64,000 nucleotides of DNA. It comes from CAG-877 sp045627525 (GTDB lineage Bacteria > Bacillota_I > Bacilli_A > RF39 > UBA660). This document shows, in pieces, positions 1 through 9,700 of this stretch. Both the position numbers and the translations under genes were made by a program. The notes under the pieces were generated by a model, which ran no database searches, was not told the DNA's origin, and saw only the letters and a program-made list of their open reading frames with translations. The stretch's first letter is position 1. The number at the start of each line of letters is the position of its first letter. The stretch spans positions 17,128 through 81,127 of the forward strand of contig JAZQNW010000011.1 of assembly GCA_045627525.1 (NCBI GenBank), in the 5' to 3' direction.

Positions 1-1
1 A

Positions 2-424
2 CAGTATCAAAATATCTCATATAAAATAAAAAATGAAGAAATAAATGGTGAAACAGCAACTGTTACTGCTGAAATAGAAGTTTTTGATTATGTTACGTCA
101 ATAAATGAATCAGAAAAATATTATAATGAACATAAAGATGAGTTTATGAATAATAAGTCAGAAGAAAATGATTCTAAAAATGATGATACAAATACAAATG
201 ATAATGGTAATGACAAAGATGATAATTCTATTGCTAACGAAGTTGGAGATTTGATTGATAGTAGTAGTAAATATATAGATTATAAAATTAAACAATTAAA
301 AGATGTAACAAATAAGAAAAAATATGACATTACGTTTTATTTAACTAAAGATAATGGTGAATGGATTTTAGAAAATATCAGTGATATTGATAGACAAAAA
401 ATACATGGATTATATGAAGATTAA
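2..424 (+). CDS. C-terminal part of a secreted or lipoprotein-like protein (5' partial)
   Basis: The reading frame is open from base 2, so the gene starts before the window; the ATG at 146 is internal. The visible 140 residues contain a beta-rich segment, a linker rich in Asn, Asp, Lys and Ser (about residues 50-80), and a final segment ending in a strand-like stretch with DNGEWIL. Such ends are common in small NTF2-like or DUF4878/DUF5105-like domains of anchored extracytoplasmic proteins. The signal peptide, if there is one, lies outside the window. A hairpin terminator follows at once. The function is not recognised; the family suggestion is an inference from the shape of the C-terminus. 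Confidence 0.6.
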   Translation, partial: QYQNISYKIKNEEINGETATVTAEIEVFDYVTSINESEKYYNEHKDEFMNNKSEENDSKNDDTNTNDNGNDKDDNSIANEVGDLIDSSSKYIDYKIKQLKDVTNKKKYDITFYLTKDNGEWILENISDIDRQKIHGLYED

Positions 425-450
425 AAATACATTATGTATTTTTTTCTTTT
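425..450 (+). terminator. Rho-independent terminator
   Basis: The inverted repeat AAATACA/TGTATTT directly after the stop codon is followed by a run of T. Confidence 0.7.
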
Positions 451-511
451 TGTTAAAAAAACGTAAAATTTTTATTATTTAAATTAATATCTTTTAATTT
501 GTTTTGTTTTT

Positions 512-520
512 TGATATACT
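512..520 (+). promoter_or_regulatory. Extended -10 promoter for the HerA-like gene
   Basis: TGATATACT is a TG-N-TATACT extended -10 element with a poor -35. It lies about 30 bases before the start codon at 549. Confidence 0.5.
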
Positions 521-548
521 CGTTATAAGAGTAAAAGAGGGTGTTAAC

Positions 549-2396
549 ATGATAGGTAATATTATTGAAATAGTGGATAATAGAGTAACATTAAGCTTGG
601 CTATTGATATTAATAAACAGCCTAATTTGGTTGGATTACATCTTGTTTTTGAAGATGGAGTTAAAAGAATAGCGGCTGAAATTGTTAATGTTACTAAAAC
701 AACTATGATTTCAAATGTCGTTGGAGAATTTACCAGTAACATGTTTATACCTGGTTCATCAAAAAGACCATCATTTAAATCTGTTGTTAGATTGATAAAA
801 TTAGATGAATTAGAATTAATGTTAGGTAATCAAAAAATAGGCCCTAATGAGACTAATTTTGGTACTAGTAATGTTTATGATGGTTATAAAATTAATGTTG
901 ATGTTAATGAGTTCTTTAGCAATCATTTTTCTGTTCTTGGTAATAGTGGATCTGGAAAGAGCTGTACAGTTGCTTCAATTTTACAAAAATTATTTACTGG
1001 TCCTAGAACTCCTGTAAATTCTAATTTCTTTTTCTTTGATGCATATGGTGAATATAGTAATGCTTTTTCAGGATTACATAAAGCATCACCTAGTATAAAC
1101 TATAAATCTTATACTACTAATTTAGAAGCTACAGATGGAGAAATTTTAAAAATACCAGTTTGGTTACTTGATGTTGATGATATTGCTTTATTGTTAGATG
1201 CAGATAGTCCATCACAATTACCAATAATTGAGAAAACATTAAAATTAGTTCCAATTCTTACTGGTAATTCTGATGCTGTAGTAAAAAGAAAAAATGATAT
1301 TATAGCTAGAGCATTGCAGGATATATTACTTAGTGGTAATGATTCTACAAAAATTAGAGATCAAGTTACAGCAGTTCTTACAAAATTTAATACTCCAGAT
1401 CTTAATTTGGAAAGTACTATTGCACAGCCAGGATATGTTAGAAATTTAAAACAATGTTTATATATTGATAAGACTGGTAAAATGCAAGAAATGGAATTGG
1501 TTGTTGAATTTGTTAGAGGATATATTTTGGATGAGACAGAAGATATTCCTCCAGAGGACTTAAATCCATTTTATACTTTGGCTGATTTGGAATTGGCCAT
1601 GGATTTTGCTCTTGTTAATGAAGGTATTTTGAAAAGTGAAAAAGTGTTTGATTATGCTAATATATTAAGTGTAAGATTACATACTTTAGTAAATAGTGAT
1701 TATAAAACTTACTTTTCATATCCTAATTTTGTTAATAGAGATCAGTTTATTCATGCTTTGTCTACTGACAGTGCAGGTAATAAGTGTCAAATTGTTAATT
1801 TTAATATAAATTATATAGATGATAGATTGGCTAAAGTTATAACAAAGATTATTTCAAAAATGTTATTTAATAAAGCCAGTGTTACAATGCCTAGAGGAAG
1901 TAAAGCATTTCATATAGTAATAGAGGAAGCTCATAGATATGTTATGAGAGATAGAGATGTTGATTTACTTGGATATAATATATTTGAACGTATTACTAAA
2001 GAAGGTCGTAAATATGGTATATTCTTAGGATTAATCACTCAAAGACCTAGTGAACTTTCTGATACATGTATTTCACAATGTACTAATTTCGTTATTCTTA
2101 GAACACTTCATCCTAAGGATTTAGATTATATTAAAAATATGGTTCCTAATGTTTCTATGGAAATAGTACAGCAATTAAAAAATTTGAAACCTGGAAATTG
2201 TATAGCTTTTGGTAATGCATTTAAAGTTCCTGTTTCAATGTATATAGATTTACCAAATCCTCGCCCTATGAGTAATAATGTTGATATAGGTGCAGTTTGG
2301 TTTACACCTAACGTTAATACATCTAATCAAGTTGTTCAAGCACCAACTACAAATAGATTTATTAATGTAAATAATGCTACACATGATGGAATTTAA
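549..2396 (+). CDS. herA: HerA-type hexameric ATPase/DNA translocase
   Basis: A 615-residue ATPase of the HerA/FtsK superfamily. An N-terminal HAS-barrel-like region of about 110 residues precedes the Walker A motif GNSGSGKS (about residues 131-138). The Walker B motif IVIEEAH lies near 456-462, and a conserved EGRKYG/TQRPSEL segment near 485-500 would supply the sensor and arginine functions. HerA proteins are ring-shaped, ATP-driven DNA translocases that usually act with the nuclease NurA in end resection. No NurA, SIR2 or DUF4297 partner is next to it, so it is either a housekeeping HerA or has a distant partner. I chose ATG 549 because AAGAGGGTG precedes it; an upstream in-frame extension to 504 has no ribosome binding site and overlaps the promoter. 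It is read in the same direction as sepF, 70 bases downstream. Family assignment is firm; biological role is inferred. Confidence 0.85.
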   Translation: MIGNIIEIVDNRVTLSLAIDINKQPNLVGLHLVFEDGVKRIAAEIVNVTKTTMISNVVGEFTSNMFIPGSSKRPSFKSVVRLIKLDELELMLGNQKIGPNETNFGTSNVYDGYKINVDVNEFFSNHFSVLGNSGSGKSCTVASILQKLFTGPRTPVNSNFFFFDAYGEYSNAFSGLHKASPSINYKSYTTNLEATDGEILKIPVWLLDVDDIALLLDADSPSQLPIIEKTLKLVPILTGNSDAVVKRKNDIIARALQDILLSGNDSTKIRDQVTAVLTKFNTPDLNLESTIAQPGYVRNLKQCLYIDKTGKMQEMELVVEFVRGYILDETEDIPPEDLNPFYTLADLELAMDFALVNEGILKSEKVFDYANILSVRLHTLVNSDYKTYFSYPNFVNRDQFIHALSTDSAGNKCQIVNFNINYIDDRLAKVITKIISKMLFNKASVTMPRGSKAFHIVIEEAHRYVMRDRDVDLLGYNIFERITKEGRKYGIFLGLITQRPSELSDTCISQCTNFVILRTLHPKDLDYIKNMVPNVSMEIVQQLKNLKPGNCIAFGNAFKVPVSMYIDLPNPRPMSNNVDIGAVWFTPNVNTSNQVVQAPTTNRFINVNNATHDGI

Positions 2397-2466
2397 ATAA
2401 AATACTTTTGTTTTTTTAATAAATATGATAGAATTGATTATTATAATCGATTAATTGGAGGTTAAT

Positions 2467-2904
2467 ATGGCTTTAAATAGATTTATTGATAAATTAGTAG
2501 GTGGAGAAGAAGAAACTGAGGTTACTCCTGAAGAAGAATTTTATTCTGTATCAAGAGAAGAATTTCAGTCAAAAAATGGTACAGGTAAAAGTAAAATGAT
2601 GTTACTTGAACCTCGAGCTTTTTCTGAAAGTCAACAAATTGCTGATTATTTAAAAAGTAGAATATCAGTTGTTGTAAATTTAAAAAGGGTTACACCTGAT
2701 CAAGCAAAAAGAATAGTAGATTTTTTATCTGGTACTATTTATGCTATTGGCGGTAAAATGCAAAAATTAGGTGGAGGTATTTTCCTATGTGCACCTAATA
2801 CTGTAAATATTGAGGGAGTTATTAGTGATGAAAATCAAAATGCTAAGGCTTCAGCAAAATCTAAAAAAACTAGTACAAATGAAGAAGAAGACGATTTCTT
2901 TTAA
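2467..2904 (+). CDS. sepF: Cell division protein SepF
   Basis: A 145-residue SepF. An acidic N-terminal linker (EEE-rich, residues 9-25) is followed by the conserved SepF fold, with LLEPR, a DYL segment, a VVVNL strand and GGKMQKLGGGIF. It ends in an acidic, Lys-rich tail. SepF polymerises into rings, binds FtsZ and anchors or organises the Z-ring at midcell. The N-terminus here is acidic and lacks an obvious amphipathic membrane helix, apart from the short MALNRFIDKLVGG segment, which may serve. The start at 2467 has GGAGG six bases upstream, so the longer reading from 2455 is unlikely. It is paired with divIVA and, further on, ileS, as in other Firmicutes, but the usual ylmG and ylmH are missing. 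Confidence 0.95.
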   Translation: MALNRFIDKLVGGEEETEVTPEEEFYSVSREEFQSKNGTGKSKMMLLEPRAFSESQQIADYLKSRISVVVNLKRVTPDQAKRIVDFLSGTIYAIGGKMQKLGGGIFLCAPNTVNIEGVISDENQNAKASAKSKKTSTNEEEDDFF

Positions 2905-2932
2905 GAGTTAGTTTTATTCTGAGGTGATCATA

Positions 2933-3364
2933 ATGGAAAAATTTAGTTATGAAGCTAATGGATATAATCGTAATGAAGTTAATCAATTTATATCTGATGT
3001 GATTACTCAGACAGAGGGTATTATTTCTAAATGTCATGAACAATCTTCAGAAATTGAAAGATTAAAAAGTCAATTGAATCGTTATAATTCAATGGAAGAT
3101 ACATTAAAAAATGCGGTTATGAGAGCTGAGACAACGGCGAATGATATTAAGCAAGTAGCAAATAGAGAAGCAGAAATGATTATTACTAACGCTAAGCATA
3201 ATGCTAGTAGGATTGTTAATGAAGCTTTACTTAAGGCTAATCACATTGAAAATAAGACAGAAATTTTGAAAAATAATACCAAAATATTTAAACGTAAGCT
3301 AGAACTAATAATGGAACAACAAAAGGCTGTTGTAGAAGAAATAGAAGTTTTAGAATTAGATTAG
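2933..3364 (+). CDS. divIVA: DivIVA-domain protein
   Basis: A 143-residue DivIVA/GpsB-type coiled-coil protein. It opens with a short membrane-binding module (FSYEANGYNRNEVNQFI), in which the Y-N-R-NEV-FI pattern matches the DivIVA start. A long predicted coiled coil covers about residues 30-143. DivIVA proteins recognise curved membrane at septa and poles and recruit division and growth proteins. The protein is shorter than B. subtilis DivIVA (about 164 residues) and lacks the C-terminal tail, so a GpsB-like role cannot be excluded. Start 2933 has AGGTGAT upstream. It lies 28 bases after sepF and ends at a strong terminator, so sepF-divIVA form one unit. Confidence 0.9.
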   Translation: MEKFSYEANGYNRNEVNQFISDVITQTEGIISKCHEQSSEIERLKSQLNRYNSMEDTLKNAVMRAETTANDIKQVANREAEMIITNAKHNASRIVNEALLKANHIENKTEILKNNTKIFKRKLELIMEQQKAVVEEIEVLELD

Positions 3365-3365
3365 T

Positions 3366-3392
3366 GAAAGACAATTTAGTCTTTCTTTTTTT
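3366..3392 (+). terminator. Rho-independent terminator after divIVA
   Basis: GAAAGAC and GTCTTTC form a 7-bp stem followed by seven T. Confidence 0.9.
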
Positions 3393-3401
3393 GTAATATT
3401 A

Positions 3402-3410
3402 TGATATAAT
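3402..3410 (+). promoter_or_regulatory. Extended -10 promoter
   Basis: TGATATAAT lies 20 bases before the start codon at 3431. It combines a TG extension with a perfect TATAAT. Confidence 0.6.
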
Positions 3411-3430
3411 ATGCGCCAATAGGTGATGTT

Positions 3431-5530
3431 ATGGGGACTAAAGAATTATTGAGTTTTTATTTGAATGAAAAAAAGGATATTGGTTCTTCTTATGATTTAA
3501 GTGCTTTAGAAACTTTAAATCGAGTTTTAAACGATGATGAATATTCATGTAATATTGATGATGTTCGTAATTTATTGGATTTTATAAATTGTGAAGATGT
3601 TAAGTTTAATTTATCTGATTCAGAGTATGTTTCATTATTAAAAAATCTAAAAGGAAGATTTGAGAGTTATTTAAACTTTGCAGAAGATGATTCTAATTTA
3701 ACTTTACTAGCAATTAGTGTAGGTCAAAAAAAGAATGAAATTGTTAATAAATTTTATCAATTTGAAAAATTTGAACAAACACTTGTTAATAGTTCTCAAA
3801 AGAAAAAAGCACTTTTAGTTTCTTTATGTTATAGATCATATGATAGGAGCTTTTTAGACCAATATGGTGATATTTCGGTAACTGCATATGATGTTTGTAG
3901 ATTTGTTAATTCATATGAGAAAACAGGAAAAATATTGAGTGCCTCACAAATAAAAAATTTACTTGATGGTTTTAGGCAATATTACTTAGACAAAAATGAA
4001 TTATTGAATGAAGAAAAAGAAATGTCATCAAGAATAAGAGAAAAATATTTACAATTTAGAAAGAAAAATTATACTGCATCAGTAAATAGATTTATTGCAA
4101 GTATTAATTTGCAAACTAGATGCTATAATTTTAAAGGCATTTATGAACCATTTAATTATAAAATGTTTGAGCAAATAATTAATGGTAATAATTTATATGG
4201 TTTTGAATGGTTAATTAATACTAGGTCTTTTAAAAACTATAGTAACGTTACTGGTTATACTTTAGAAAGCTCAGAAAAAGCAAGCGAACGTTATAGAAGC
4301 TCTTCTATTCATAGAGCAGCAATTTACAATAGATATTATAAAAAATTATCTGATTATGAAAAAAATACTGGAGAGACAATGCAATATTTTATAAGAGAAA
4401 ATGTTAGTCCTTATGATATGGATGATTTTATGGATATAATGCGTTGGTATGAAAATAGAGATGATTTTAATGGTTGGAATTTAAGTCCTGAAATTTATGA
4501 AGCAACGGCATGTAAATTACAAAAGGATTTATATGAGAAATTAAAAAAATGTCGATTTAAGGATAGAAAAAAAGTATTTGAAAAGTATCTATTATATATA
4601 AAAGAAGATGGTATTGATAGTTATGTAAGTTCATCTAATCTTGAATTGATACTTTCTAAATATGAAGAAGAATATATAGAAGAAAATAGTGAAAATTTGT
4701 TTGAAGCTATAAAGAAAAAATATGATAAATTTAAAAATTTATTGGATACTTTAGAATATTTAGGATTAGATAGTAATCATGTTGAAAAAATATTTGAATT
4801 AGTTTTAGAGAAAGATCCTACTAAGGATTCTGCCGTGAGATTAATAAGGAAAGCATTAGAAGTTGATACTGATTTTGAAAAAAGTGAACTTTCTGATGAA
4901 GAAAGATCAAAATTATCTAGAAAGTATTTGAGAAAGTTTTTGGATGGTAATTATACATCTTTAACTGATTTTTATGTTAGGGAAGGAACAAAAGTGAAAG
5001 CTCTTTTTATTGATTCAATTGCATATGTTAAAGATAATGATCCTGATCTTTATCAAGAATTTGTTGATAAAAAAGAATCATTATTAAGTAAGAGTATGAG
5101 TGATGAAATTCCTAATTTAGAAAATATTGTTAATGGTATTTGTAATGGTGTAAAAACAAAAGATGGCCACACTAGAGATTTTACTTATTTAGATTATTGT
5201 TTGATGACAAGTATTTCGCTTAATACTTTTATGAAGCAAGGTGTAAAGTATGCAAAAGAGCATGAGATGAATACAACTGTACTTTTTAATTTTCAAGAAA
5301 AATACGATATGAAAAATCCGTTTAGTTTAAAAGGCATTTTTAAAGAAAATTTTGTTTTTAAGATTAATGGGGAAGATCATAGTGTAACAGAAGAAGAAAA
5401 AATTATAGCTCTTGATTATATAAGAGATAAGGAGCTACCTAGAGAATATAGAATTTTTGGTGATGTCGTTAAGGCACATTTAAGTGGTGAATTGTCATAT
5501 GATGGTAAAATAAAAGTAAATATCAAATAA
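3431..5530 (+). CDS. Uncharacterised 699-residue soluble, mostly helical protein
   Basis: I do not recognise this protein. It has no signal peptide and no membrane segment. It looks largely alpha-helical and highly charged, with Lys/Glu-rich stretches (for example near residues 190-215, 370-450 and 455-530) and a few Cys residues that form no metal-site pattern. AGGTGAT and an extended -10 promoter precede the ATG at 3431. The gene sits between divIVA and the ileS T-box, a place where Firmicutes usually carry only ylm genes, and forms its own transcription unit. Codon use matches its neighbours. A scaffold or lineage-specific cytoplasmic role is possible but nothing in the sequence proves it. 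Confidence 0.8.
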   Translation: MGTKELLSFYLNEKKDIGSSYDLSALETLNRVLNDDEYSCNIDDVRNLLDFINCEDVKFNLSDSEYVSLLKNLKGRFESYLNFAEDDSNLTLLAISVGQKKNEIVNKFYQFEKFEQTLVNSSQKKKALLVSLCYRSYDRSFLDQYGDISVTAYDVCRFVNSYEKTGKILSASQIKNLLDGFRQYYLDKNELLNEEKEMSSRIREKYLQFRKKNYTASVNRFIASINLQTRCYNFKGIYEPFNYKMFEQIINGNNLYGFEWLINTRSFKNYSNVTGYTLESSEKASERYRSSSIHRAAIYNRYYKKLSDYEKNTGETMQYFIRENVSPYDMDDFMDIMRWYENRDDFNGWNLSPEIYEATACKLQKDLYEKLKKCRFKDRKKVFEKYLLYIKEDGIDSYVSSSNLELILSKYEEEYIEENSENLFEAIKKKYDKFKNLLDTLEYLGLDSNHVEKIFELVLEKDPTKDSAVRLIRKALEVDTDFEKSELSDEERSKLSRKYLRKFLDGNYTSLTDFYVREGTKVKALFIDSIAYVKDNDPDLYQEFVDKKESLLSKSMSDEIPNLENIVNGICNGVKTKDGHTRDFTYLDYCLMTSISLNTFMKQGVKYAKEHEMNTTVLFNFQEKYDMKNPFSLKGIFKENFVFKINGEDHSVTEEEKIIALDYIRDKELPREYRIFGDVVKAHLSGELSYDGKIKVNIK

Positions 5531-5533
5531 ATC

Positions 5534-5562
5534 TTGTAAAATGATTTTATTTATGATATATT
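5534..5562 (+). promoter_or_regulatory. Promoter of the Ile T-box operon
   Basis: TTGTAA (5534-5539), a 17-base spacer, and TATATT (5557-5562) with a TG extension at 5554-5555. Confidence 0.75.
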
Positions 5563-5569
5563 TCTATAT

Positions 5570-5782
5570 AAAGCAAGTGCGAAAGACGTAATATTAATTA
5601 ATTTGTAGAGAGCTTGTGGATGGTGAAAACAAGTATGAAATTAATATTAAGATCACTTTCAAGTTGTGATTTATGGATAAGATAAATACGGTAACGCGTT
5701 ATAGTTATAAGTGTATAAGTTTTCTTATAAATTAAGGTGGTACCGCGAACTATTCGTCCTTATAGGCGAGTAGTTTTTTTTG
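5570..5782 (+). promoter_or_regulatory. T-box leader, isoleucine specificity
   Basis: The conserved T-box AAGGTGGTACCGCG lies at 5734-5746 and is followed by a terminator stem (ACTATTCG with CGAGTAGT, 5750-5773) and a T run. Upstream is a Stem I region of normal size. It has the GAGAGCTTGTGG-type element near 5610 and an ATC codon at 5652-5654 just before a CTTTC strand that can pair with GAAAG near 5581. ATC is the Ile specifier, which agrees with ileS downstream. Uncharged tRNA-Ile should stabilise the antiterminator and switch on both downstream genes. Confidence 0.92.
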
Positions 5783-5801
5783 TTTAAGAAAAGGAGGGAA
5801 T

Positions 5802-6752
5802 ATGTTTTTAAATATAATTTTATTAATAGTAGGATTTGTAATATTAATAAAAGGTGCTGATTGGTTTGTTGATGGAGCTTCAAATGTTGCGATTAATTTT
5901 AATTTATCTAAAATGTTGATTGGTTTAACAATTGTTTCATTTGGTACATCGGCTCCTGAATTAGCCGTTAGTATTAAGGCATTAATTTCTGGCAATGGTG
6001 ATATAGTTTTAGGCAATGTTATTGGTAGTAATGTATTGAATATATTATTAATATTAGGAGTTGCTTCAATGGTTCATCCATTGACAGTAAAAAATAATAC
6101 AGTAAAAAAAGAATTACCAATTACGGTATTAATTACAACATTATTTGCAGTACTTTTATCAGATAATATATTTGATAAAGGTGTTATTAATTCATTTACT
6201 AGAAGTGATGGAGTGATATTAATATTATTTTTCTTAATATTTATTTATTATTTAATTACGTTGATGCGTAATAAAGTAGAGGATGATAATAATTCTGAAA
6301 AGATGCCAATGATAAAAGCTATCGGTTTTACATTACTTGGTTTATTAGGAATTGTTCTTGGAAGTAACTTTGTTGTTGATTCAGCAAGTTATTTAGCAAA
6401 GGCAATAGGCGTTAGTGAAAGAATGATAGGTTTAACTATTGTTGCTTTAGGAACTTCGTTACCAGAATTAGTTACATCTGTTGTTGCTACACGTAAAGGA
6501 GAATATGATATAGCTATAGGTAATGTTGTAGGAAGTAATATATTTAATATAGGTATTGTTGTTGGTATTCCTGTTGCAATATTAGGCGGTATTAAGTCTA
6601 TTACGTTTAGTTATATTGATTTAGTTGTTATGGTTATAGCAGCTGGATTATTATATATATTTTCCCGTAATGATTATAAGATAAGTAAAAAAGAGGGAAT
6701 TACGTTTTTAATTTTATTTGTTATATATTATAGTTATGTTATTTTAGGTTAG
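5802..6752 (+). CDS. CaCA-family sodium/calcium (cation) antiporter
   Basis: A 316-residue integral membrane protein of the Ca2+:cation antiporter superfamily (YrbG type). Both inverted alpha repeats are visible: GTSAPEL (about residues 48-54) with GNVIGSNVLN (71-80), and GTSLPEL (217-223) with GNVVGSNIFN (240-249). Each repeat supplies the acidic residue that coordinates the ion. About ten hydrophobic segments are seen. The protein should exchange Na+ or H+ (with or without K+) for Ca2+ across the cell membrane. It has a strong AGGAGGG site. It lies between the isoleucine T-box and ileS with only a few bases to the synthetase, so it is probably induced by isoleucine starvation, an odd arrangement for this family. 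Confidence 0.93.
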   Translation: MFLNIILLIVGFVILIKGADWFVDGASNVAINFNLSKMLIGLTIVSFGTSAPELAVSIKALISGNGDIVLGNVIGSNVLNILLILGVASMVHPLTVKNNTVKKELPITVLITTLFAVLLSDNIFDKGVINSFTRSDGVILILFFLIFIYYLITLMRNKVEDDNNSEKMPMIKAIGFTLLGLLGIVLGSNFVVDSASYLAKAIGVSERMIGLTIVALGTSLPELVTSVVATRKGEYDIAIGNVVGSNIFNIGIVVGIPVAILGGIKSITFSYIDLVVMVIAAGLLYIFSRNDYKISKKEGITFLILFVIYYSYVILG

Positions 6753-6762
6753 GAGGATGTTT

Positions 6763-9700
6763 ATGAAATTTAAAAAATTAGAAACAGGTACAAATGCAGA
6801 AGTAGAAGATGAATATGTAAAATATTGGAATAAAGTAGATATTTTAAAAAGAAGTATTGAAACAAGAGAAGAAAATGATTTGTTTGTTTTCTATGATGGA
6901 CCAGCAACAGCTAATGGTCATCCTGGATTACATCATATGTTAGCTAAATTTTTGAAAGATACTTTTTGTAAATATAAAACCATGAAGGGATATCAAGTAT
7001 ACCGTAAAGTAGGTTGGGATACTCATGGTTTACCAGTTGAATTACAAGTTGAAAAGGAATTAGGTTTTACTGGTAAAGGTGATATTGAAAAATATGGTAT
7101 TTCAGAGTTTAATCAAAAATGTCGTGAAAATGTTTGGAAAAATGAAAAGTCTTTTTCAGATTTAACAGAAAAAATGGGTCAATTTATTGATTTAAAAAAT
7201 CCATATGTTACTTATGATAATAATTATATAGAAACTGAATGGTGGATTTTAAAGAAATTTTTTGACGAAGGACTATTCTATGAAGGAAGTAAAATTTTAC
7301 CATATTGTCCTAGATGTGGTACTGGTCTTGCTTCTCACGAAGTTGCTCAAGGATATAAAGAAATTCCTGTTAATTCAGTTTATGTTCCATTTAAAGCTAA
7401 GGGAATGGAAAATACATATTTCTTAGTATGGACTACAACTCCTTGGACATTAATTGCTAATTTAGCACTTTGTGTTAATCCTAATGAAAAATATATTAAG
7501 TGTTTATCTAAGGGATATAATTTTATTGTTGCTGAAAGTTTAGCTAATGGTTTATTAGGTGATGACTATGAGGTTGTTGAAGAATATTTAGGTAAAGATT
7601 TAGAATATATGGAATATGAACAATTTTTACCATTTATTAAAGTTAATAAAAAAGCATTTTATGTTACATGTGATAACTATGTAACAATGACTGATGGTAC
7701 TGGTATTGTTCATATGGCTCCAGCATTTGGTGCTGATGATGCAGCTGTTTGTCAAAGATATGGTTTACCTTATTTAAATCCAGTAGGTGAAGATGGATGT
7801 TTTATGGAAGGTCCATGGAAAGGTAGACTTGTTGTTGATCCAGAACTTGAAATTGATATTGTTAAATATTTGGCAAAGAATGATTTGTTATTTAAAAAAC
7901 AAAAAATAATGCATGATTATCCACATTGTTGGAGATGTAATACACCATTAATTTATTATTCAAAACCATCGTTCTATTTAGCTGTTACAAAAATTAAAGA
8001 TACAATTGTTGAGGCTAATAAGAAAGTTAATTGGTATCCAGAATATGTTGGTGAAAAACGATTTGGTAACTGGCTAGATAATATGATTGATTGGGCTATT
8101 TCTAGAAGCCGTTATTGGGGTACACCACTTCCTTTATGGAGATGTGAATGTGGTCATGATATTATGGTAGGATCTCGTGAAGAACTTTCTAAATTAGCAG
8201 AAGAAAAAGTAGATCCTAATACTATTGATTTACATAGACCATATGTAGATGATATTCATATTAAATGTCCAAAATGTGGTAAATTAATGAACCGTGTTCC
8301 TGATGTAATTGATTGTTGGTTTGATTCTGGTTCTATGCCATTTGCACAATATCATTATCCATTTGAAAATCAAGATTTCTTTGAAAAACAATTCCCAGCT
8401 GATTTTATTTGTGAAGGCGTTGATCAAACTCGTGGTTGGTTCTATACATTACTTGTAATTTCTGCTTTTGTTAAAGGATGTAGTCCATATAAAAATGTAT
8501 TAGTAAATGATTTGATACAAGATGCTGAAGGTAAGAAGATGAGTAAATCTAAAGGTAATATTGTAGAACCATTTACAACAATAAAAAAATATGGAGCAGA
8601 TGCAGTTAGATTTTATTTACCTTATGTTTCTCCAGTTTGGACACCTTTAAAGTTTGACGAAGAAGGTTTAAAAGAAATTTATTCTAAATATGTTTCAACA
8701 TTTAAAAATGCATATTCATTCTTTGAAATGTATGCAAATGCTGATAATATTGATCCTAGAAAATATGATATTCCAGTAAAAGATAGAGAATTAATTGATA
8801 GATGGATGATATCTAAATTAAATAAATTAGTTAAAAATGTAACAGTTGCTTATGAGGAATATGATTTAAATAAAGTTGCTAGAATGATAGTTCCATTCTT
8901 AAATGATGACTTATCTAATTGGTATATCCGTAGTAATAGAAGAAGATTCTGGGATAGTGAGTTGACAGAATCTAAGAAAGCTGTTTATTTGACTACATAT
9001 GAAGTTTTATTAACATTATCTAAATTATGTGCTCCAATTACTCCTTTTATTACAGAAGAAATTTATCAAAAATTAACTGGTGAAGAATCAGTTCATTTAG
9101 CTGAATTCCCTGTAGAAGTTGAAGAATTAATAGATGAAGTTATTGAAGAAAGAATGGATTTAGTAAGAGATATTTGTTCTTTAGGTAGATTTGCTAGAGA
9201 AGAGGCTAATATTAAAGTACGTCAACCAATTAGTAGTTTAATTTTACCAAAGAGTGATGAGGCTGTTATTGGAGATTTGGTTGGTGTTATTAAAGAAGAA
9301 TTAAATGTTAAAAATGTTGAATTTAAGCAAGATATGAGTCAATATCTTGAATATACTGTAAAACCTAATTTTAAAGTTTTAGGTAAAACAATGGGTCCTA
9401 GAATTAAATTATTACAAGAAGTTCTTGCTGGTTTGAGTAGTAAGGATGTTAATAAGATTCAAGAAGAAGGTTTAGTTATTTCACTTGGTGGAGATGATTA
9501 TACATTAACTGAAGATATGGTATTAATTTCTTTAAAACAAAAAGAAGGCTATGCATCAAGTAGTAATAATCGTACTTGTGTAGTTTTAAATACAGAACTT
9601 ACTGAAGATTTAATTTTAGAAGGGTTAGCAAGAGAATTTGTAAGAAAAGTTCAAAGTTTGAGAAAAGATAGTGATTTTGTAATTACTGATCATATTAAGG

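Noticed and set aside
549..2396. HerA-based defence system
   Set aside because: No SIR2, DUF4297, nuclease or other effector adjoins it, and its neighbours are division genes.
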